Below are positions 36,307-45,249 of a stretch of DNA of 64,000 nt, in pieces (position 1 is the stretch's first letter; each line of letters starts with the position of its first letter). The stretch lies in NCBI RefSeq assembly GCF_900637665.1, contig NZ_LR134386.1, forward strand, positions 1,480,501-1,544,500, read 5' to 3'. Made by a program: the position numbers and the translations under genes. Below the pieces are notes generated by a model that worked only from the letters and a program-made list of their open reading frames with translations, searched no databases and was not told the DNA's origin. Origin of the DNA: Chryseobacterium nakagawai (GTDB lineage Bacteria > Bacteroidota > Bacteroidia > Flavobacteriales > Weeksellaceae).

Positions 36307-36753
36307 ATGGCAATGTTTAATTATGGTGTTGGCGGAAACGAGGTAAAAGTAGACGCTAATGAAGCTATTCAGGAAATACAGGAAAATAAATCACTGATAG
36401 TAAGCCAGCTTACAACAGACGAATCTTATACCCCTGAAATTGTAACAGGATTAAAAACTGTGGAAGATGTCTTCAAACATTTTCAGCCTTCTGTGGCAGT
36501 ACAACACGAAACAGAAGATGGAGGAGTGGTTGATGAAGAATTCCGTTTTCAGAATCTTGGAGACTTTACTCCTAAAAGCCTTACTCAGAAATCTGACTAT
36601 CTTCAGCAGCTGAGCATGGAGCAGGAGCAGTACAATAAAATTGTACGTCAGTTAAAAACCAATAAAATTCTTCGTAATATGTTAGAGAACGACCAAACTA
36701 GAGCGGCGTTCATCGAAGTATTGAAGGATGTAGCACAAGAACTTGAAAAATAA
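36307..36753 (+). CDS. tssB: Type VI secretion sheath small subunit TssB (T6SSiii)
   Basis: 148 residues, cytosolic. It forms, with TssC, the contractile outer sheath that drives the Hcp tube. The family pattern is present: MAMFNYGVGG opening, the beta strand region DEEFRFQNLGDFTPKSL and the closing helices around LKTNKILRNMLENDQTRAAF. The sequence is of the Bacteroidota T6SSiii branch rather than the Proteobacterial one, judging by length and opening. It is followed 20 bases later by tssC; the pair is one operon. No other sheath, baseplate or ClpV-type gene lies nearby. Confidence 0.93.
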   Translation: MAMFNYGVGGNEVKVDANEAIQEIQENKSLIVSQLTTDESYTPEIVTGLKTVEDVFKHFQPSVAVQHETEDGGVVDEEFRFQNLGDFTPKSLTQKSDYLQQLSMEQEQYNKIVRQLKTNKILRNMLENDQTRAAFIEVLKDVAQELEK

Positions 36754-36773
36754 TTAAAGACTTACATTAAATC

Positions 36774-38138
36774 ATGGATAGCAAATTACAGGCGCAAGAA
36801 AGCCAGCAGCAAGGGCAGCAGCAGCAACACTCAGGGCAGCCGAAAGGTAACCCGCTTGCGGAACTCAATAAAATGGGAGGTTTTGGCTTTGTTGAATCCG
36901 TTGTAGACGGTATCGCCAATATGAACCCAACAAGAAAAGCAAGGAAAGAAATCTTTCTTAACGATGGCAATAAAGCAGAAGAAAGAAAAGAGCTTCTTCA
37001 GAAGATCAATCTTTGGGTAAGCCTTTTAGAAGGTAGCGAATCGGCAGATAAAATGGCAGATACGTGCAAAACCAAAGCACAGCAAGCTGATCAGAACTTA
37101 AAGAAAAACTTAAAAAGTACATTGGATGCCGTTCGTTTGTTAGAAACTAACTATAGAACTGTAGCTCAATTCTACAAAAATACAGAATTGGATAAAGTGG
37201 ATAACGTAAGTATTGTTAATGCAAGCCTGGATCAGGTTTCAGACTTAGACAATCCTTTATTCATTGATGCCATTTCTGAGGAATTTAAAAATTACTATGA
37301 CCGTTTAGACCTTAGAGATAACTATTCAATCCTTGCAATCCCTGGATATTTAGGATCCAATAAAGTTATTGAAAAGTGGGCTAAAATCTGTAACGAAAAC
37401 AAGGTAATGATGGTTACAGATTTTGCTAACCTTGACAAACCGGATGATGTAGTAGACTTATTCCACTCTGCAAATCTTACAGGGGGCGAACTTCACAGAA
37501 GTAATGTTATTATGACGTGTAACTGGCTGGTAGGACGTGGAAAAGCTGAAGAGGTAGGAGAAGAAGAAAACGTAGAACTTCCACCTTCCACTTCATTAGC
37601 AGGAAAAATTCATAAAACATTGATGTCTCAGGTAGCAGCAGGTAAAAAGCATGGTAATATCAACGAAGTAGATGCTGTAAAATTCGAATTGAAGAAAAGT
37701 GAAATTTCTCAGTTAGAAAAAATGGGTCTTGTACCAATGGTTAACGAATATGGTAAAATTATGGCTTTCTCTGCTAAGACATTATTTACAGGAGACAACA
37801 TCGGTCTTCAAACCTATTCAGTAGTTCGTGTATTTGACTATGTCACTAAAGTATTACTAGACTTCCTGAACAGAAGAGCTTTCGAAAACTGGAATGCTAA
37901 AAATGAAGACGATTTGAGAAGACAAATTGTAACGTTCTTAGATAATATCAAAGGGCCAGACAAATTGATAGAGAAATTTAAAATCGTTCGTTTCGAACAG
38001 GATAGAGTAAACAAAGACAGAGTATGGCTTGATATCCGTATGACCCCTTATTTCCCTACAAAAAGTTTCGTTATTAAACTTGACGGACACAAGGGAGATG
38101 ATGGTAACGAATGGGATGCAGAATACGCTCAAGAATAA
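36774..38138 (+). CDS. tssC: Type VI secretion sheath large subunit TssC (T6SSiii)
   Basis: 454 residues, the large sheath subunit. The first ~25 residues are Gln/Gly-rich and disordered (runs of Q and QGQ), then come NPLAELNKMGGFGFVESVVDG and the conserved body with YYDRLDLRDNYSILAIPGYLGS, IMTCNWLVGRGKAEE and the C-terminal IRMTPYFPTKSFVIKLDGH strand that interlocks with neighbouring subunits. The N-terminal Gln-rich extension is a feature of T6SSiii members, as far as I recall. It ends 20 bases before a terminator hairpin that separates it from the following lipoprotein. Confidence 0.94.
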   Translation: MDSKLQAQESQQQGQQQQHSGQPKGNPLAELNKMGGFGFVESVVDGIANMNPTRKARKEIFLNDGNKAEERKELLQKINLWVSLLEGSESADKMADTCKTKAQQADQNLKKNLKSTLDAVRLLETNYRTVAQFYKNTELDKVDNVSIVNASLDQVSDLDNPLFIDAISEEFKNYYDRLDLRDNYSILAIPGYLGSNKVIEKWAKICNENKVMMVTDFANLDKPDDVVDLFHSANLTGGELHRSNVIMTCNWLVGRGKAEEVGEEENVELPPSTSLAGKIHKTLMSQVAAGKKHGNINEVDAVKFELKKSEISQLEKMGLVPMVNEYGKIMAFSAKTLFTGDNIGLQTYSVVRVFDYVTKVLLDFLNRRAFENWNAKNEDDLRRQIVTFLDNIKGPDKLIEKFKIVRFEQDRVNKDRVWLDIRMTPYFPTKSFVIKLDGHKGDDGNEWDAEYAQE

Positions 38139-38158
38139 TAACCCCTTATTTTTAATAT

Positions 38159-38191
38159 AAAAACCGATGCATTTTTTACATCGGTTTTTTT
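38159..38191 (+). terminator. Terminator after tssC
   Basis: AAAAACCGATG pairs perfectly with CATCGGTTTTT across a 9-base loop, and the right arm runs on into further T. The hairpin ends 13 bases before the next gene's ATG. Confidence 0.85.
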
Positions 38192-38203
38192 CTACCAATA
38201 CCT

Positions 38204-38671
38204 ATGAATATTAAAACGAATATCAAACTTGCCATCGGTATGCCTATACTATTAATGGCTGTATTAGCAAGTTGTGAAAAAAAATATCAGAGTCCCGGTC
38301 AATATGAAGACGATCTTTTTGCAGACGAACGTCAGGAAGGGAAGGCATATATTATGGATGAGGAAGAATGTTTCGATGGCAGTGAACTGGTTTTAGCAAG
38401 TTCGGAAGTTAAGCTTGCAGATAGCTCAAAAGGTCGTGGAAAAACATTTTTCCTTTATAAAGTTAGATCCGGAAAAGTTTTAAAAACAATAAGAGATTCC
38501 ACTTTGGAAATGCCGATGATGTTTTTATCGCCTCATAAGCTAAAGCTGAAAGAAGATTCCATGTACTTATACCTGAAAAAATTGGATGGCTATCGTTTTA
38601 TTGCTAAAGATAGAAACCTTAAATATCAGTGGTTAAGAGGAGCTTCTGTATATTCTGTGAAGAAAAAATAG
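38204..38671 (+). CDS. Small lipoprotein downstream of tssC
   Basis: 155 residues with a good lipobox (ILLMAVLASC, C24), followed by acidic and Tyr-rich sequence (YQSPGQYEDDLFADERQEGK). The rest contains beta-like segments (FFLYKVRSGKVLK, MYLYLKKLDGYRF) ending in Lys-rich VKKK. I do not recognise the family. T6SSiii clusters include lipoproteins (TssQ and TssR are ones I recall), so a role as a membrane-complex lipoprotein is possible. A strong terminator between tssC and this gene argues for separate or attenuated expression, so the link is by position only. Confidence 0.78.
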   Translation: MNIKTNIKLAIGMPILLMAVLASCEKKYQSPGQYEDDLFADERQEGKAYIMDEEECFDGSELVLASSEVKLADSSKGRGKTFFLYKVRSGKVLKTIRDSTLEMPMMFLSPHKLKLKEDSMYLYLKKLDGYRFIAKDRNLKYQWLRGASVYSVKKK

Positions 38672-38788
38672 CTGAATTAATCTATTTATATTATTATGAA
38701 CCTCCTTTCATTTACGGTAAACTTAAGCAGATTCATTGTTACGATACAACTTAACAAATAAAGTAAGGAAATAAAAAAATAGATAGAA

Positions 38789-38817
38789 TTTGAAAAAATA
38801 AAATAAACCTATCTTTG
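38789..38817 (+). promoter_or_regulatory. Promoter of the mutY region
   Basis: TTTG at 38789-38792, 17 bases, then TATCTTTG at 38810-38817. The transcript would start near 38824, giving a leader of about 56 bases that contains a small GAAGAG/CTCTTC hairpin. Confidence 0.65.
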
Positions 38818-38879
38818 CGTTCCTGAAATGATGCAGGGGAAGAGACAAAACCTCTTCAGCGACTTAAATTGATTGGTTT

Positions 38880-39914
38880 TTGGAAAAGAATATTGCAGCC
38901 TCAGAATTCCTTCATGTAGGAAACAGGCTTTTGGAATGGTATCGGAATAATGCGAGAGATCTGCCTTTCAGACAGACAAAAGATCCGTATAAAATTTGGA
39001 TCTGCGAAATTGTATTTCAGCAGACAAGAATTAATCAGGGGCTTAATCATTATAATAATTTCATTAAAAGGTTCCCGGATGTAAAAACCTTAGCTGAAGC
39101 CCATGAAAATGAAGTCTTGCTTTACTGGAAAGGACTAGGCTATTATTCCAGAGCTATCAATATTCATAAAGCTGCCCAGCAGATCATGAATGATTACAAT
39201 GGTATATTTCCCAATCAGTACGAAGAAATTTTAAAACTGAAAGGAATTGGAAAGTATACAGCAGCAGCGGTTTCAAGTATCTGCTTTGGAGGAAAAATGC
39301 CGGCAGTAGATGGAAACTTTTACCGTGTGCTGAGCCGTTTCTTTGCTGATGATTTTGATATTTCAAACTCAAGGGCGTTTGCTTATTTTTCAGAATTGGC
39401 GACTTTGGTAATGCCGGATAATGTGGGAGATTTCAACCAGGCGATGATGGATATTGGTTCAGAAATCTGTAAACCCAAAAATCCATTATGTGGAGAATGT
39501 CCGATAAATGAAGACTGTCTTGCTTTTTCCTTACAAAAAACAGCAGATTATCCTGTCAAAACAAAAAAAGTAAAGGCTGAAGATCTGGCTTTAACTTATT
39601 ATTTTGTTCATAGAAACGGGGAGTTTCTGATCCGTCAGCGAAAAGATGATTTTATCTGGAAGAAATTATTTGAGTTTCCGTCTTCTATTTCTCCTGAAAT
39701 GAAACCCTTTATTACCGGTTCTAAAACGGTTACCCACAAACTGACACACAAGAATTTAACTATTGAAATATTCAAGGTTGAGGTGTCTTCAAAAGAGATC
39801 TGGAATCGTTTTATTACTGAAAATCAATACCAGATTACCGATGTTCAGGGTTCTCACGATAAATCTTTTCCGAAGCCTCTGGAAAATTACATTCAAAACT
39901 CATTGAAAGACTGA
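38880..39914 (+). CDS. mutY: A/G-specific adenine glycosylase
   Basis: Removes adenine mispaired with 8-oxoguanine. The 344-residue protein has the catalytic Glu in WICEIVFQQTRI, the helix-hairpin-helix LKGIGKYTAAAVSS, the catalytic Asp region AVDGNFYRV, the [4Fe-4S] cysteines in CKPKNPLCGECPINEDC and a C-terminal NUDIX-like 8-oxoG recognition domain (residues ~225-344). The start is TTG at 38880. It begins a run with gldD, the next gene 29-44 bases on, a gene order shared by many flavobacteria (where ssb and gldE may lie between them; here they do not). Confidence 0.95.
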   Translation: MEKNIAASEFLHVGNRLLEWYRNNARDLPFRQTKDPYKIWICEIVFQQTRINQGLNHYNNFIKRFPDVKTLAEAHENEVLLYWKGLGYYSRAINIHKAAQQIMNDYNGIFPNQYEEILKLKGIGKYTAAAVSSICFGGKMPAVDGNFYRVLSRFFADDFDISNSRAFAYFSELATLVMPDNVGDFNQAMMDIGSEICKPKNPLCGECPINEDCLAFSLQKTADYPVKTKKVKAEDLALTYYFVHRNGEFLIRQRKDDFIWKKLFEFPSSISPEMKPFITGSKTVTHKLTHKNLTIEIFKVEVSSKEIWNRFITENQYQITDVQGSHDKSFPKPLENYIQNSLKD

Positions 39915-39958
39915 AATTTGTCTTCCGAAATCTGAAATCTAATTTGTACTTTTGCAAA

Positions 39959-40516
39959 ATGATTAAAAAAGTCATTTTTATTTTTGTATCACTGCTTTTA
40001 ATTTCATGTGGAAAAGACCCGGTTCCAAAACCGTATGGAGAGCTGCGTCTGGAATACCCGACACCGAAATACCAGAAGTTTGAAAACAACTGTGCATATA
40101 CCTTCGAGTATTCGGATTTTGCCAATATTACCGCAGCGAAAAAACCTTGCTGGTATTATCTAAACTATCCAAAGATGAAAGCAAAGGTTTTCGTAACCTA
40201 TTACCCGATACAGAATGACTTTGCGGAACATATCAAGGAAGCTGAAAAAATGGTATACGAACATACTATTAAAGCCAGTTCTATAGACACAAAATCATTT
40301 GAATACCCTGAAAAGAAAGTATATGGGAATTTCTATGAGCTGAAAGGGCAGAGCGCTTCCAATCTTCAATTTTACATTACAGACAGTACGAAAAATTTCG
40401 TGACTGGTTACTTATACTTTAATACGAGACCGAAACCGGACTCTCTGGCTCCTGCTGTAAACTATATCAAGAATGATATGAAACATATGCTGGACTCTTT
40501 TGAATGGAAAAAATAA
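39959..40516 (+). CDS. gldD: Gliding motility lipoprotein GldD
   Basis: 185 residues, lipoprotein: VIFIFVSLLLISC with C17, then GKDPVPKPYGELRLEYPTPKYQKF, the conserved opening of GldD. In gliding flavobacteria GldD is essential for motility and is linked to type IX secretion; Chryseobacterium relatives keep it though most do not glide. An in-frame TTG 15 bases upstream is ignored because ATG 39959 starts directly at the signal peptide. A TACTTTTG box sits 5 bases before it, too close to be a normal promoter, so cotranscription with mutY is more likely. Confidence 0.93.
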   Translation: MIKKVIFIFVSLLLISCGKDPVPKPYGELRLEYPTPKYQKFENNCAYTFEYSDFANITAAKKPCWYYLNYPKMKAKVFVTYYPIQNDFAEHIKEAEKMVYEHTIKASSIDTKSFEYPEKKVYGNFYELKGQSASNLQFYITDSTKNFVTGYLYFNTRPKPDSLAPAVNYIKNDMKHMLDSFEWKK

Positions 40517-40543
40517 TTACTTTTAATATACATTGAAAAATAT

Positions 40544-41467
40544 ATGAAACTTTTAGTTGTAGGAAGTGTTGCATTTGATGCAATTGAAACACCATTTGGT
40601 AAAACGGACAAAATTTTAGGCGGAGCTGCTACTTATATTGGGATCACTTCATCTATTTTAGGCGTTAAATCTGGTATCGTTTCTGTAGTAGGGGGAGACT
40701 TTCCACAGGAACATCTTGATATGTTCACGAACAGAGAAGTAAATATCGAGGGAATTGAAATCGTAAAAGATGGAAAAACATTTTTCTGGTCAGGAAAATA
40801 TCATAATGATCTGAATACTAGAGATACGTTGGCTACAGAAGTAAACGTATTGGAGAACTTTGATCCGAAAATCCCAGATTCTATGCAGGATGCCGAAATT
40901 TTATTACTTGGTAACCTACACCCTGGAGTTCAGTTATCCGTATTAGAAAAAATGAACAACCGTCCTAAACTTGTGATCCTTGATACCATGAACTTCTGGA
41001 TGGATTGTGCTTGGGATATTTTGATGGATATGATTGCTAAAACTGACGTAATTACCATCAATGATGAAGAAGCGAGACAACTTTCAGGAGAATATTCTCT
41101 GGTAAAAGCTGCTAAGAAGATCCATGCAATGGGACCTGAATATGTTATCATCAAAAAAGGAGAGCACGGAGCTTTACTTTTCCATGACGGTAAAGTATTT
41201 GCGATCCCGGCGCTTCCGTTAGAAGATGTTTTTGATCCAACCGGTGCAGGTGATACTTTCGCAGGAGGTTTTGCAGCTTATTTGGCTAAAAAAGGTAAAA
41301 TTGATTTTGATACTATGAAGTCTGCATTGATCGTAGGATCTGCAATGGCTTCTTTCACAGTAGAAAAATTCGGAACTCAAAGAATTGAAGAAGTAAACGA
41401 ATCAGATATGTTCAGCAGATTGAGACAATTCAAAGAATTGACGACATTTGATGTTGAACTGCAGTAA
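40544..41467 (+). CDS. PfkB-family carbohydrate or nucleoside kinase
   Basis: 307 residues of the ribokinase-like fold. It shows the opening LLVVGSVAFDAIETP, the GGAATYIGI substrate-binding glycines and the second PfkB signature DPTGAGDTFAGGFAAYL with the catalytic Asp of GAGD. These enzymes phosphorylate sugars, nucleosides or related small molecules with ATP in the cytosol; the substrate is not evident. A GKTDKILGGAAT segment and the lack of a typical adenosine-kinase lid leave ribokinase- or nucleoside-type both open. It sits 27 bases after gldD and may be cotranscribed. Confidence 0.9.
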   Translation: MKLLVVGSVAFDAIETPFGKTDKILGGAATYIGITSSILGVKSGIVSVVGGDFPQEHLDMFTNREVNIEGIEIVKDGKTFFWSGKYHNDLNTRDTLATEVNVLENFDPKIPDSMQDAEILLLGNLHPGVQLSVLEKMNNRPKLVILDTMNFWMDCAWDILMDMIAKTDVITINDEEARQLSGEYSLVKAAKKIHAMGPEYVIIKKGEHGALLFHDGKVFAIPALPLEDVFDPTGAGDTFAGGFAAYLAKKGKIDFDTMKSALIVGSAMASFTVEKFGTQRIEEVNESDMFSRLRQFKELTTFDVELQ

Positions 41468-41501
41468 ATAAGTCTTTTTAAGAAATATTTATAATAAAAA
41501 A

Positions 41502-41533
41502 TTGAGTGAAATTCGTTAAGAATTCTAAATTTG
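41502..41533 (+). promoter_or_regulatory. Promoter of the SurA-like gene
   Basis: TTG at 41502-41504, 21 bases, then TAAATTTG at 41526-41533, 20 bases before the start codon. Confidence 0.65.
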
Positions 41534-41553
41534 CAACTTGTTAAAATAGTAAA

Positions 41554-42921
41554 ATGACAAATAAACTAAAAATCACTTATCTTCTTGGGATTTTCATCAT
41601 GATATTTTCTTCTAATATGATGAACGCCCAGCTAAAACCGGGAGATTTAGTGGATGGTATTGCTGCTGTAATCGGAAATGAAATTGTTTTGGAATCAGAT
41701 GTTACAGAGCAGATGAATTATGGGAAACAGCAGGGAGCTAGCAACACAGATAAATGTGAGTTTCTTGAAAGCCTTATCAACAACAAACTTCTTGTATACG
41801 AAGCAAAAAAAGATACGTTAATTGAAAACCGTTCTGCTGCCATCAAAGAGCAGGCGAATCAAAAATACCGTCAGTTGCTTTCTCAATTTCCGGATGAAAA
41901 AGCTTTATTAACTGCTTATAAATTCAGAAATTCTTACGAAATGAAAAACGCTATCGAGAAAATCGATACGGATCAATATTACGGACAGGCAAAATACCAG
42001 AGAGTTACTGATAAAGCAGACGTTACACCTAATGAGGTAACTGATTTTTATAACATGTATAAAATGCAGCTGCCACAGGTAAAGGATGAAGTTACTTTAG
42101 CTCAAATCATGATGTATCCTACCTTAACGGAAGCTCATAAGCAGGATTTGATCAACAGGTTGAAAAAAATCAAACAGGATATTCTTGGTGGAGAAACTTT
42201 CGAAAGCCAGGCAAGAATTTATTCTGAAGATGAAGGTTCTGCTACGAACGGGGGATTATATAAAAATATCAACAAAGGACAGATGGTGAAGCCGTTTGAA
42301 GCAGCAGCTTTAAACCTTCAGGAAAATGAAATCTCAGATCCTATTGAATCTGAATTCGGATACCATATCATTCAGTTGTTGAAGAGATCAGGAAAAGTAT
42401 ATGACGCAAGACATATTCTTTTGAAAGCAACTCCTACAGATGAAGAACTTAAGACAGCAAAAGCGAAATTAGACAGTATCAGAGGTTTAATCATGGACGG
42501 AAAGATGACGTTTAAAGATGCAGCGTTCAAGTTCTCAGATGATAAAAGAACCAAGTTCAATGCCGGTATAATTCCTGGAGGTGACGGTTCAGACAAAATC
42601 GAAAGAGAAAGTATCCCTGGAACAATCAGTTATGAATTGGCAGGTTTAAATAAAGGAGATATTACTACAGCTTTTGAAGATGAGGATAACAGAAGAAAAG
42701 CGGTAAAAATCATTAAACTTGAAGATGTTATTCCTGCGCACCAGATCACTTTGGAAACAGACTTTAGCCGCATCAAACAAATGGCGCTCAATAAAAAGAA
42801 AAACGAAATGGTTGAGAAATTTGTTAACTCCAAGTTACCAACCACTTTTATTTCCATAGATGGACGTTACGATAACTGTAATTTCAAATCCAACTGGAAG
42901 AAAGGCTCAATCAAAAAATAA
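41554..42921 (+). CDS. SurA-like periplasmic peptidyl-prolyl isomerase/chaperone
   Basis: A 455-residue exported protein: signal peptide (YLLGIFIMIFSSNMMNAQ), a SurA-type N-terminal segment (VDGIAAVIGNEIVLESDVTEQM) and two parvulin domains, the first near residues 180-280 (TLAQIMMYP, GLYKNINKGQMVKPFEAAAL, SEFGYHIIQLLKR) and the second near 285-385 (DARHILLKATPTDEELK, RTKFNAGIIPGGDG). It should help outer-membrane protein assembly in the periplasm. Domain order is like E. coli SurA, so it is close in role though distant in sequence. Followed by a strong hairpin. Confidence 0.9.
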   Translation: MTNKLKITYLLGIFIMIFSSNMMNAQLKPGDLVDGIAAVIGNEIVLESDVTEQMNYGKQQGASNTDKCEFLESLINNKLLVYEAKKDTLIENRSAAIKEQANQKYRQLLSQFPDEKALLTAYKFRNSYEMKNAIEKIDTDQYYGQAKYQRVTDKADVTPNEVTDFYNMYKMQLPQVKDEVTLAQIMMYPTLTEAHKQDLINRLKKIKQDILGGETFESQARIYSEDEGSATNGGLYKNINKGQMVKPFEAAALNLQENEISDPIESEFGYHIIQLLKRSGKVYDARHILLKATPTDEELKTAKAKLDSIRGLIMDGKMTFKDAAFKFSDDKRTKFNAGIIPGGDGSDKIERESIPGTISYELAGLNKGDITTAFEDEDNRRKAVKIIKLEDVIPAHQITLETDFSRIKQMALNKKKNEMVEKFVNSKLPTTFISIDGRYDNCNFKSNWKKGSIKK

Positions 42922-42925
42922 AATC

Positions 42926-42957
42926 AAAACCTTCAGAATTTCTGAAGGTTTTTTTTA
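42926..42957 (+). terminator. Terminator of the SurA-like gene
   Basis: AAAACCTTCAGAA pairs with TTCTGAAGGTTTT, followed by a T-run. Confidence 0.9.
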
Positions 42958-43003
42958 TACATCTGAACTATAGTATTTAATATCTTTATTAAAAAAATAG
43001 GAG

Positions 43004-43501
43004 ATGGATTATACCTTTTATACAAAACAATTTCATTCAGTAATCACGGAGATTTCTAAAGAAAAATTTGAAGGGCTTGGTTTGAAAGTATCAATAGAGG
43101 TTGTTTTAGAATCTGTTGCATTAAAAGTTTATAAACCGGAATGGGCAGCAGATCAAAAGTCTCCATTAGATTCTGCCGGGAGAATTTTCTTTTCAGTCTG
43201 GGTTAATGATAAGGCTTTGCAAGAAGAAAAATTATACTACAATATTCATGCTTTAAAACTTAGGGAATTTAAAAACTACAAAATAGCCAACAGAGATTTT
43301 GCTCAGGATTTTAGACATGAATTTTCAAAATATCAAAAAGGCTGGCCCAATATAAGTCTAAAATATGGTCCGCTTACTCTGATGCAGGGTTGGGTTAGCT
43401 TTAAGCCGGATAATATGCAGGAAAATATTCATGAGCTGGTTCAGCACTTTCTGAATATAAGCTTTATCATTGATGAGGTTTTAGAGCGGTATAAAAAATA
43501 A
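43004..43501 (+). CDS. Conserved hypothetical cytosolic protein
   Basis: 165 residues, no signal peptide or membrane helix. Visible segments are a short beta-rich start (LGLKVSIEVVLESVALKVYKPEW), a charged middle (FKNYKIANRDFAQDFRHEFSKYQKG) and an amphipathic C-terminal helix pair (MQENIHELVQHFLNISFIIDEVLERYKK). The pattern is typical of small stand-alone proteins in flavobacteria, but I recognise no family. It sits alone between the SurA-like gene and the nitronate monooxygenase-like gene, about 80 bases from each. Confidence 0.75.
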   Translation: MDYTFYTKQFHSVITEISKEKFEGLGLKVSIEVVLESVALKVYKPEWAADQKSPLDSAGRIFFSVWVNDKALQEEKLYYNIHALKLREFKNYKIANRDFAQDFRHEFSKYQKGWPNISLKYGPLTLMQGWVSFKPDNMQENIHELVQHFLNISFIIDEVLERYKK

Positions 43502-43576
43502 TAATATTTAGCCTTTTAAATATATTTTTAATCGATGGAAGGATCTGATAATGGTTGTTTTTAGTATTTTTACAGC

Positions 43577-44566
43577 ATGGGCAATTTTATAGATTTCAAC
43601 GCGGCAAAAAAGCTACATGATATGCAGGCCAGTCAAAATAGAATTTCAGAACTTTTTAATATCAAATATCCGATTATACAGGCAGGAATGATCTGGCATT
43701 CCGGATGGAAGCTGGCATCAGCAGTTTCCAACTGTGGAGGATTAGGATTAATTGGAGCAGGAAGTATGTATCCTGATATCCTCAGAGAAAATATCCAGAA
43801 ATGTAAACAGGCTACCAATAAACCTTTTGGAGTAAATGTTCCAATGCTGTATCCCAATATCGAAGAAATTATTCAAATTATTCTTGAAGAAGGAGTGAAG
43901 ATTGTTTTTACGTCAGCAGGAAATCCCAAAACTTATACAGAAACTTTACAAAAAGAAGGCATCAAAGTCGCTCACGTAGTATCTTCTACCAAATTTGCAG
44001 TAAAATGTGAAGATGCCGGAGTAGATGCAATAGTTGCTGAAGGTTTTGAAGCCGGAGGACACAACGGAAGAGATGAAACTACCACATTCTGCCTTATTCC
44101 TAACGTAAAAAAACATATCTCAAAGCCATTAATTGCAGCTGGAGGAATTGCTTTAGGCTCCCAAATGAAAGCAGCAATGATTCTCGGGGCAGACGGAGTA
44201 CAGATTGGTTCCCGTTTCGCTGCTACTACAGAGGCAAGTGCTCATGAGAATTGGAAAAAAAAAATTACAGAACTTCAGGAAGGAGATACCCATCTTACGC
44301 TGAAAGAATTAGCTCCGGTAAGAATGGTTAAAAATAAATTCTTCAATGAACTGGAAGATATTTACCAGGCGGGAAGAAATAAAGAGGCATTAGTTGCTTC
44401 ATTAGGAAGAGCAAGAGCAAAAAGAGGAATGTTTGAAGGTGACATGGAAGACGGTGAACTTGAAATAGGGCAGGTTTCCGCTTTGATTGATGATATTCTT
44501 CCGGTGGAAACGGTTTTCAATCATCTGTTAAAAGAATTTGATGAGATTAAAATGCCAACACTATAA
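43577..44566 (+). CDS. Nitronate monooxygenase-like FMN enzyme
   Basis: 329 residues of the NMO/FabK-like TIM-barrel family. Present are YPIIQAGMIWHSGWKLASAVSNCGGLGLIGAGS, the FMN-phosphate region GGIALGSQMKAAMILGADGVQIGSRF and the catalytic-region histidine in GFEAGGHNGR. Such enzymes oxidise propionate 3-nitronate or act as enoyl reductases; the HNGRDE segment resembles nitronate monooxygenases more. ATG 43577 may be the start, though the family core begins at the Met near residue 17 (MQASQNRI). Its downstream hairpin is shared with the convergent Lrp gene. Confidence 0.88.
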   Translation: MGNFIDFNAAKKLHDMQASQNRISELFNIKYPIIQAGMIWHSGWKLASAVSNCGGLGLIGAGSMYPDILRENIQKCKQATNKPFGVNVPMLYPNIEEIIQIILEEGVKIVFTSAGNPKTYTETLQKEGIKVAHVVSSTKFAVKCEDAGVDAIVAEGFEAGGHNGRDETTTFCLIPNVKKHISKPLIAAGGIALGSQMKAAMILGADGVQIGSRFAATTEASAHENWKKKITELQEGDTHLTLKELAPVRMVKNKFFNELEDIYQAGRNKEALVASLGRARAKRGMFEGDMEDGELEIGQVSALIDDILPVETVFNHLLKEFDEIKMPTL

Positions 44567-44570
44567 TATA

Positions 44571-44599
44571 AAAGAATCCTTACAAGGATTCTTTTTTTA
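44571..44599. terminator. Terminator between nitronate monooxygenase and Lrp genes
   Basis: AAAGAATCCTT-AC-AAGGATTCTTT at 44571-44594 followed by more T, between convergent genes. Confidence 0.85.
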
Positions 44600-45061
44600 T
44601 TAGAAATGAAGTTCAGTGGATTGCTTGATATTGCTCATCACAAATGAGCTTTTTATTTTACTAATATGGGGAATAACAGATAATTTCGTAGCAATAAAAT
44701 CACTGAAAGCTTCAGGACTTTGTACAATGACTTTTAATATGTAGTCAAAGATACCTCCTGTCACATATGCTTCTACCACTTCATCAAGAGTTGCTATTTT
44801 CTTTGAAAATTCTTCCACATATTCTATTTGCTGGCTGTTAAGAGATACCGTTATGATTACTGTAAAATTTAATCCTACTTTCTTAGGATCAATTAATGCA
44901 ACATAATTAGTGATATATCCTTCGTTTTCCAGCTTTTTTATTTTGTCATATATGGATGTCCGGGACATATTAAGTTTCTCTGTAAGATCTGTAATGTCGA
45001 ATCTTGAACTTTTCTGAAGAACTCTTAATAGTTCCAATTCCTGTTTCCCTAATTTTTCCAT
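44600..45061 (-). CDS. Lrp/AsnC-family transcriptional regulator
   Basis: A 153-residue regulator. A winged helix-turn-helix occupies residues ~5-60 (LLRVLQKSSRFDITDLTEKLNMSRTSIYDKIKKLENEGYI), and the RAM effector-binding domain follows (VNFTVIITVSLNSQQIEYVEEF and GIFDYILKVIVQS). Such proteins form octamers and respond to amino acids. It is divergent from the alpha/beta hydrolase gene, with 188 bases between them, which it may control. Confidence 0.92.
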   Translation of the reverse strand: MEKLGKQELELLRVLQKSSRFDITDLTEKLNMSRTSIYDKIKKLENEGYITNYVALIDPKKVGLNFTVIITVSLNSQQIEYVEEFSKKIATLDEVVEAYVTGGIFDYILKVIVQSPEAFSDFIATKLSVIPHISKIKSSFVMSNIKQSTELHF

Positions 45062-45249
45062 GTGGACTTTTTCCTATAAAAATATAAAAATAAATTCATT
45101 TTTGAATATTGTCTGGTTTTATGTTTTTATAATGGGATTTTTTACATATTTACTTTTTAAATTTCGTATTTATTTTAGTATTTGGTATTTTTGTTCGGAT
45201 TTAAATCGTTGTTGTTTTTGGAGTTTCAATTTTTAAAGCCTTAAAGAAA

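Noticed and set aside
39947..39954. TACTTTTG box before gldD as a separate promoter
   Set aside because: It ends 4 bases before the start codon and has no -33 element at suitable distance; read-through from mutY is more likely.
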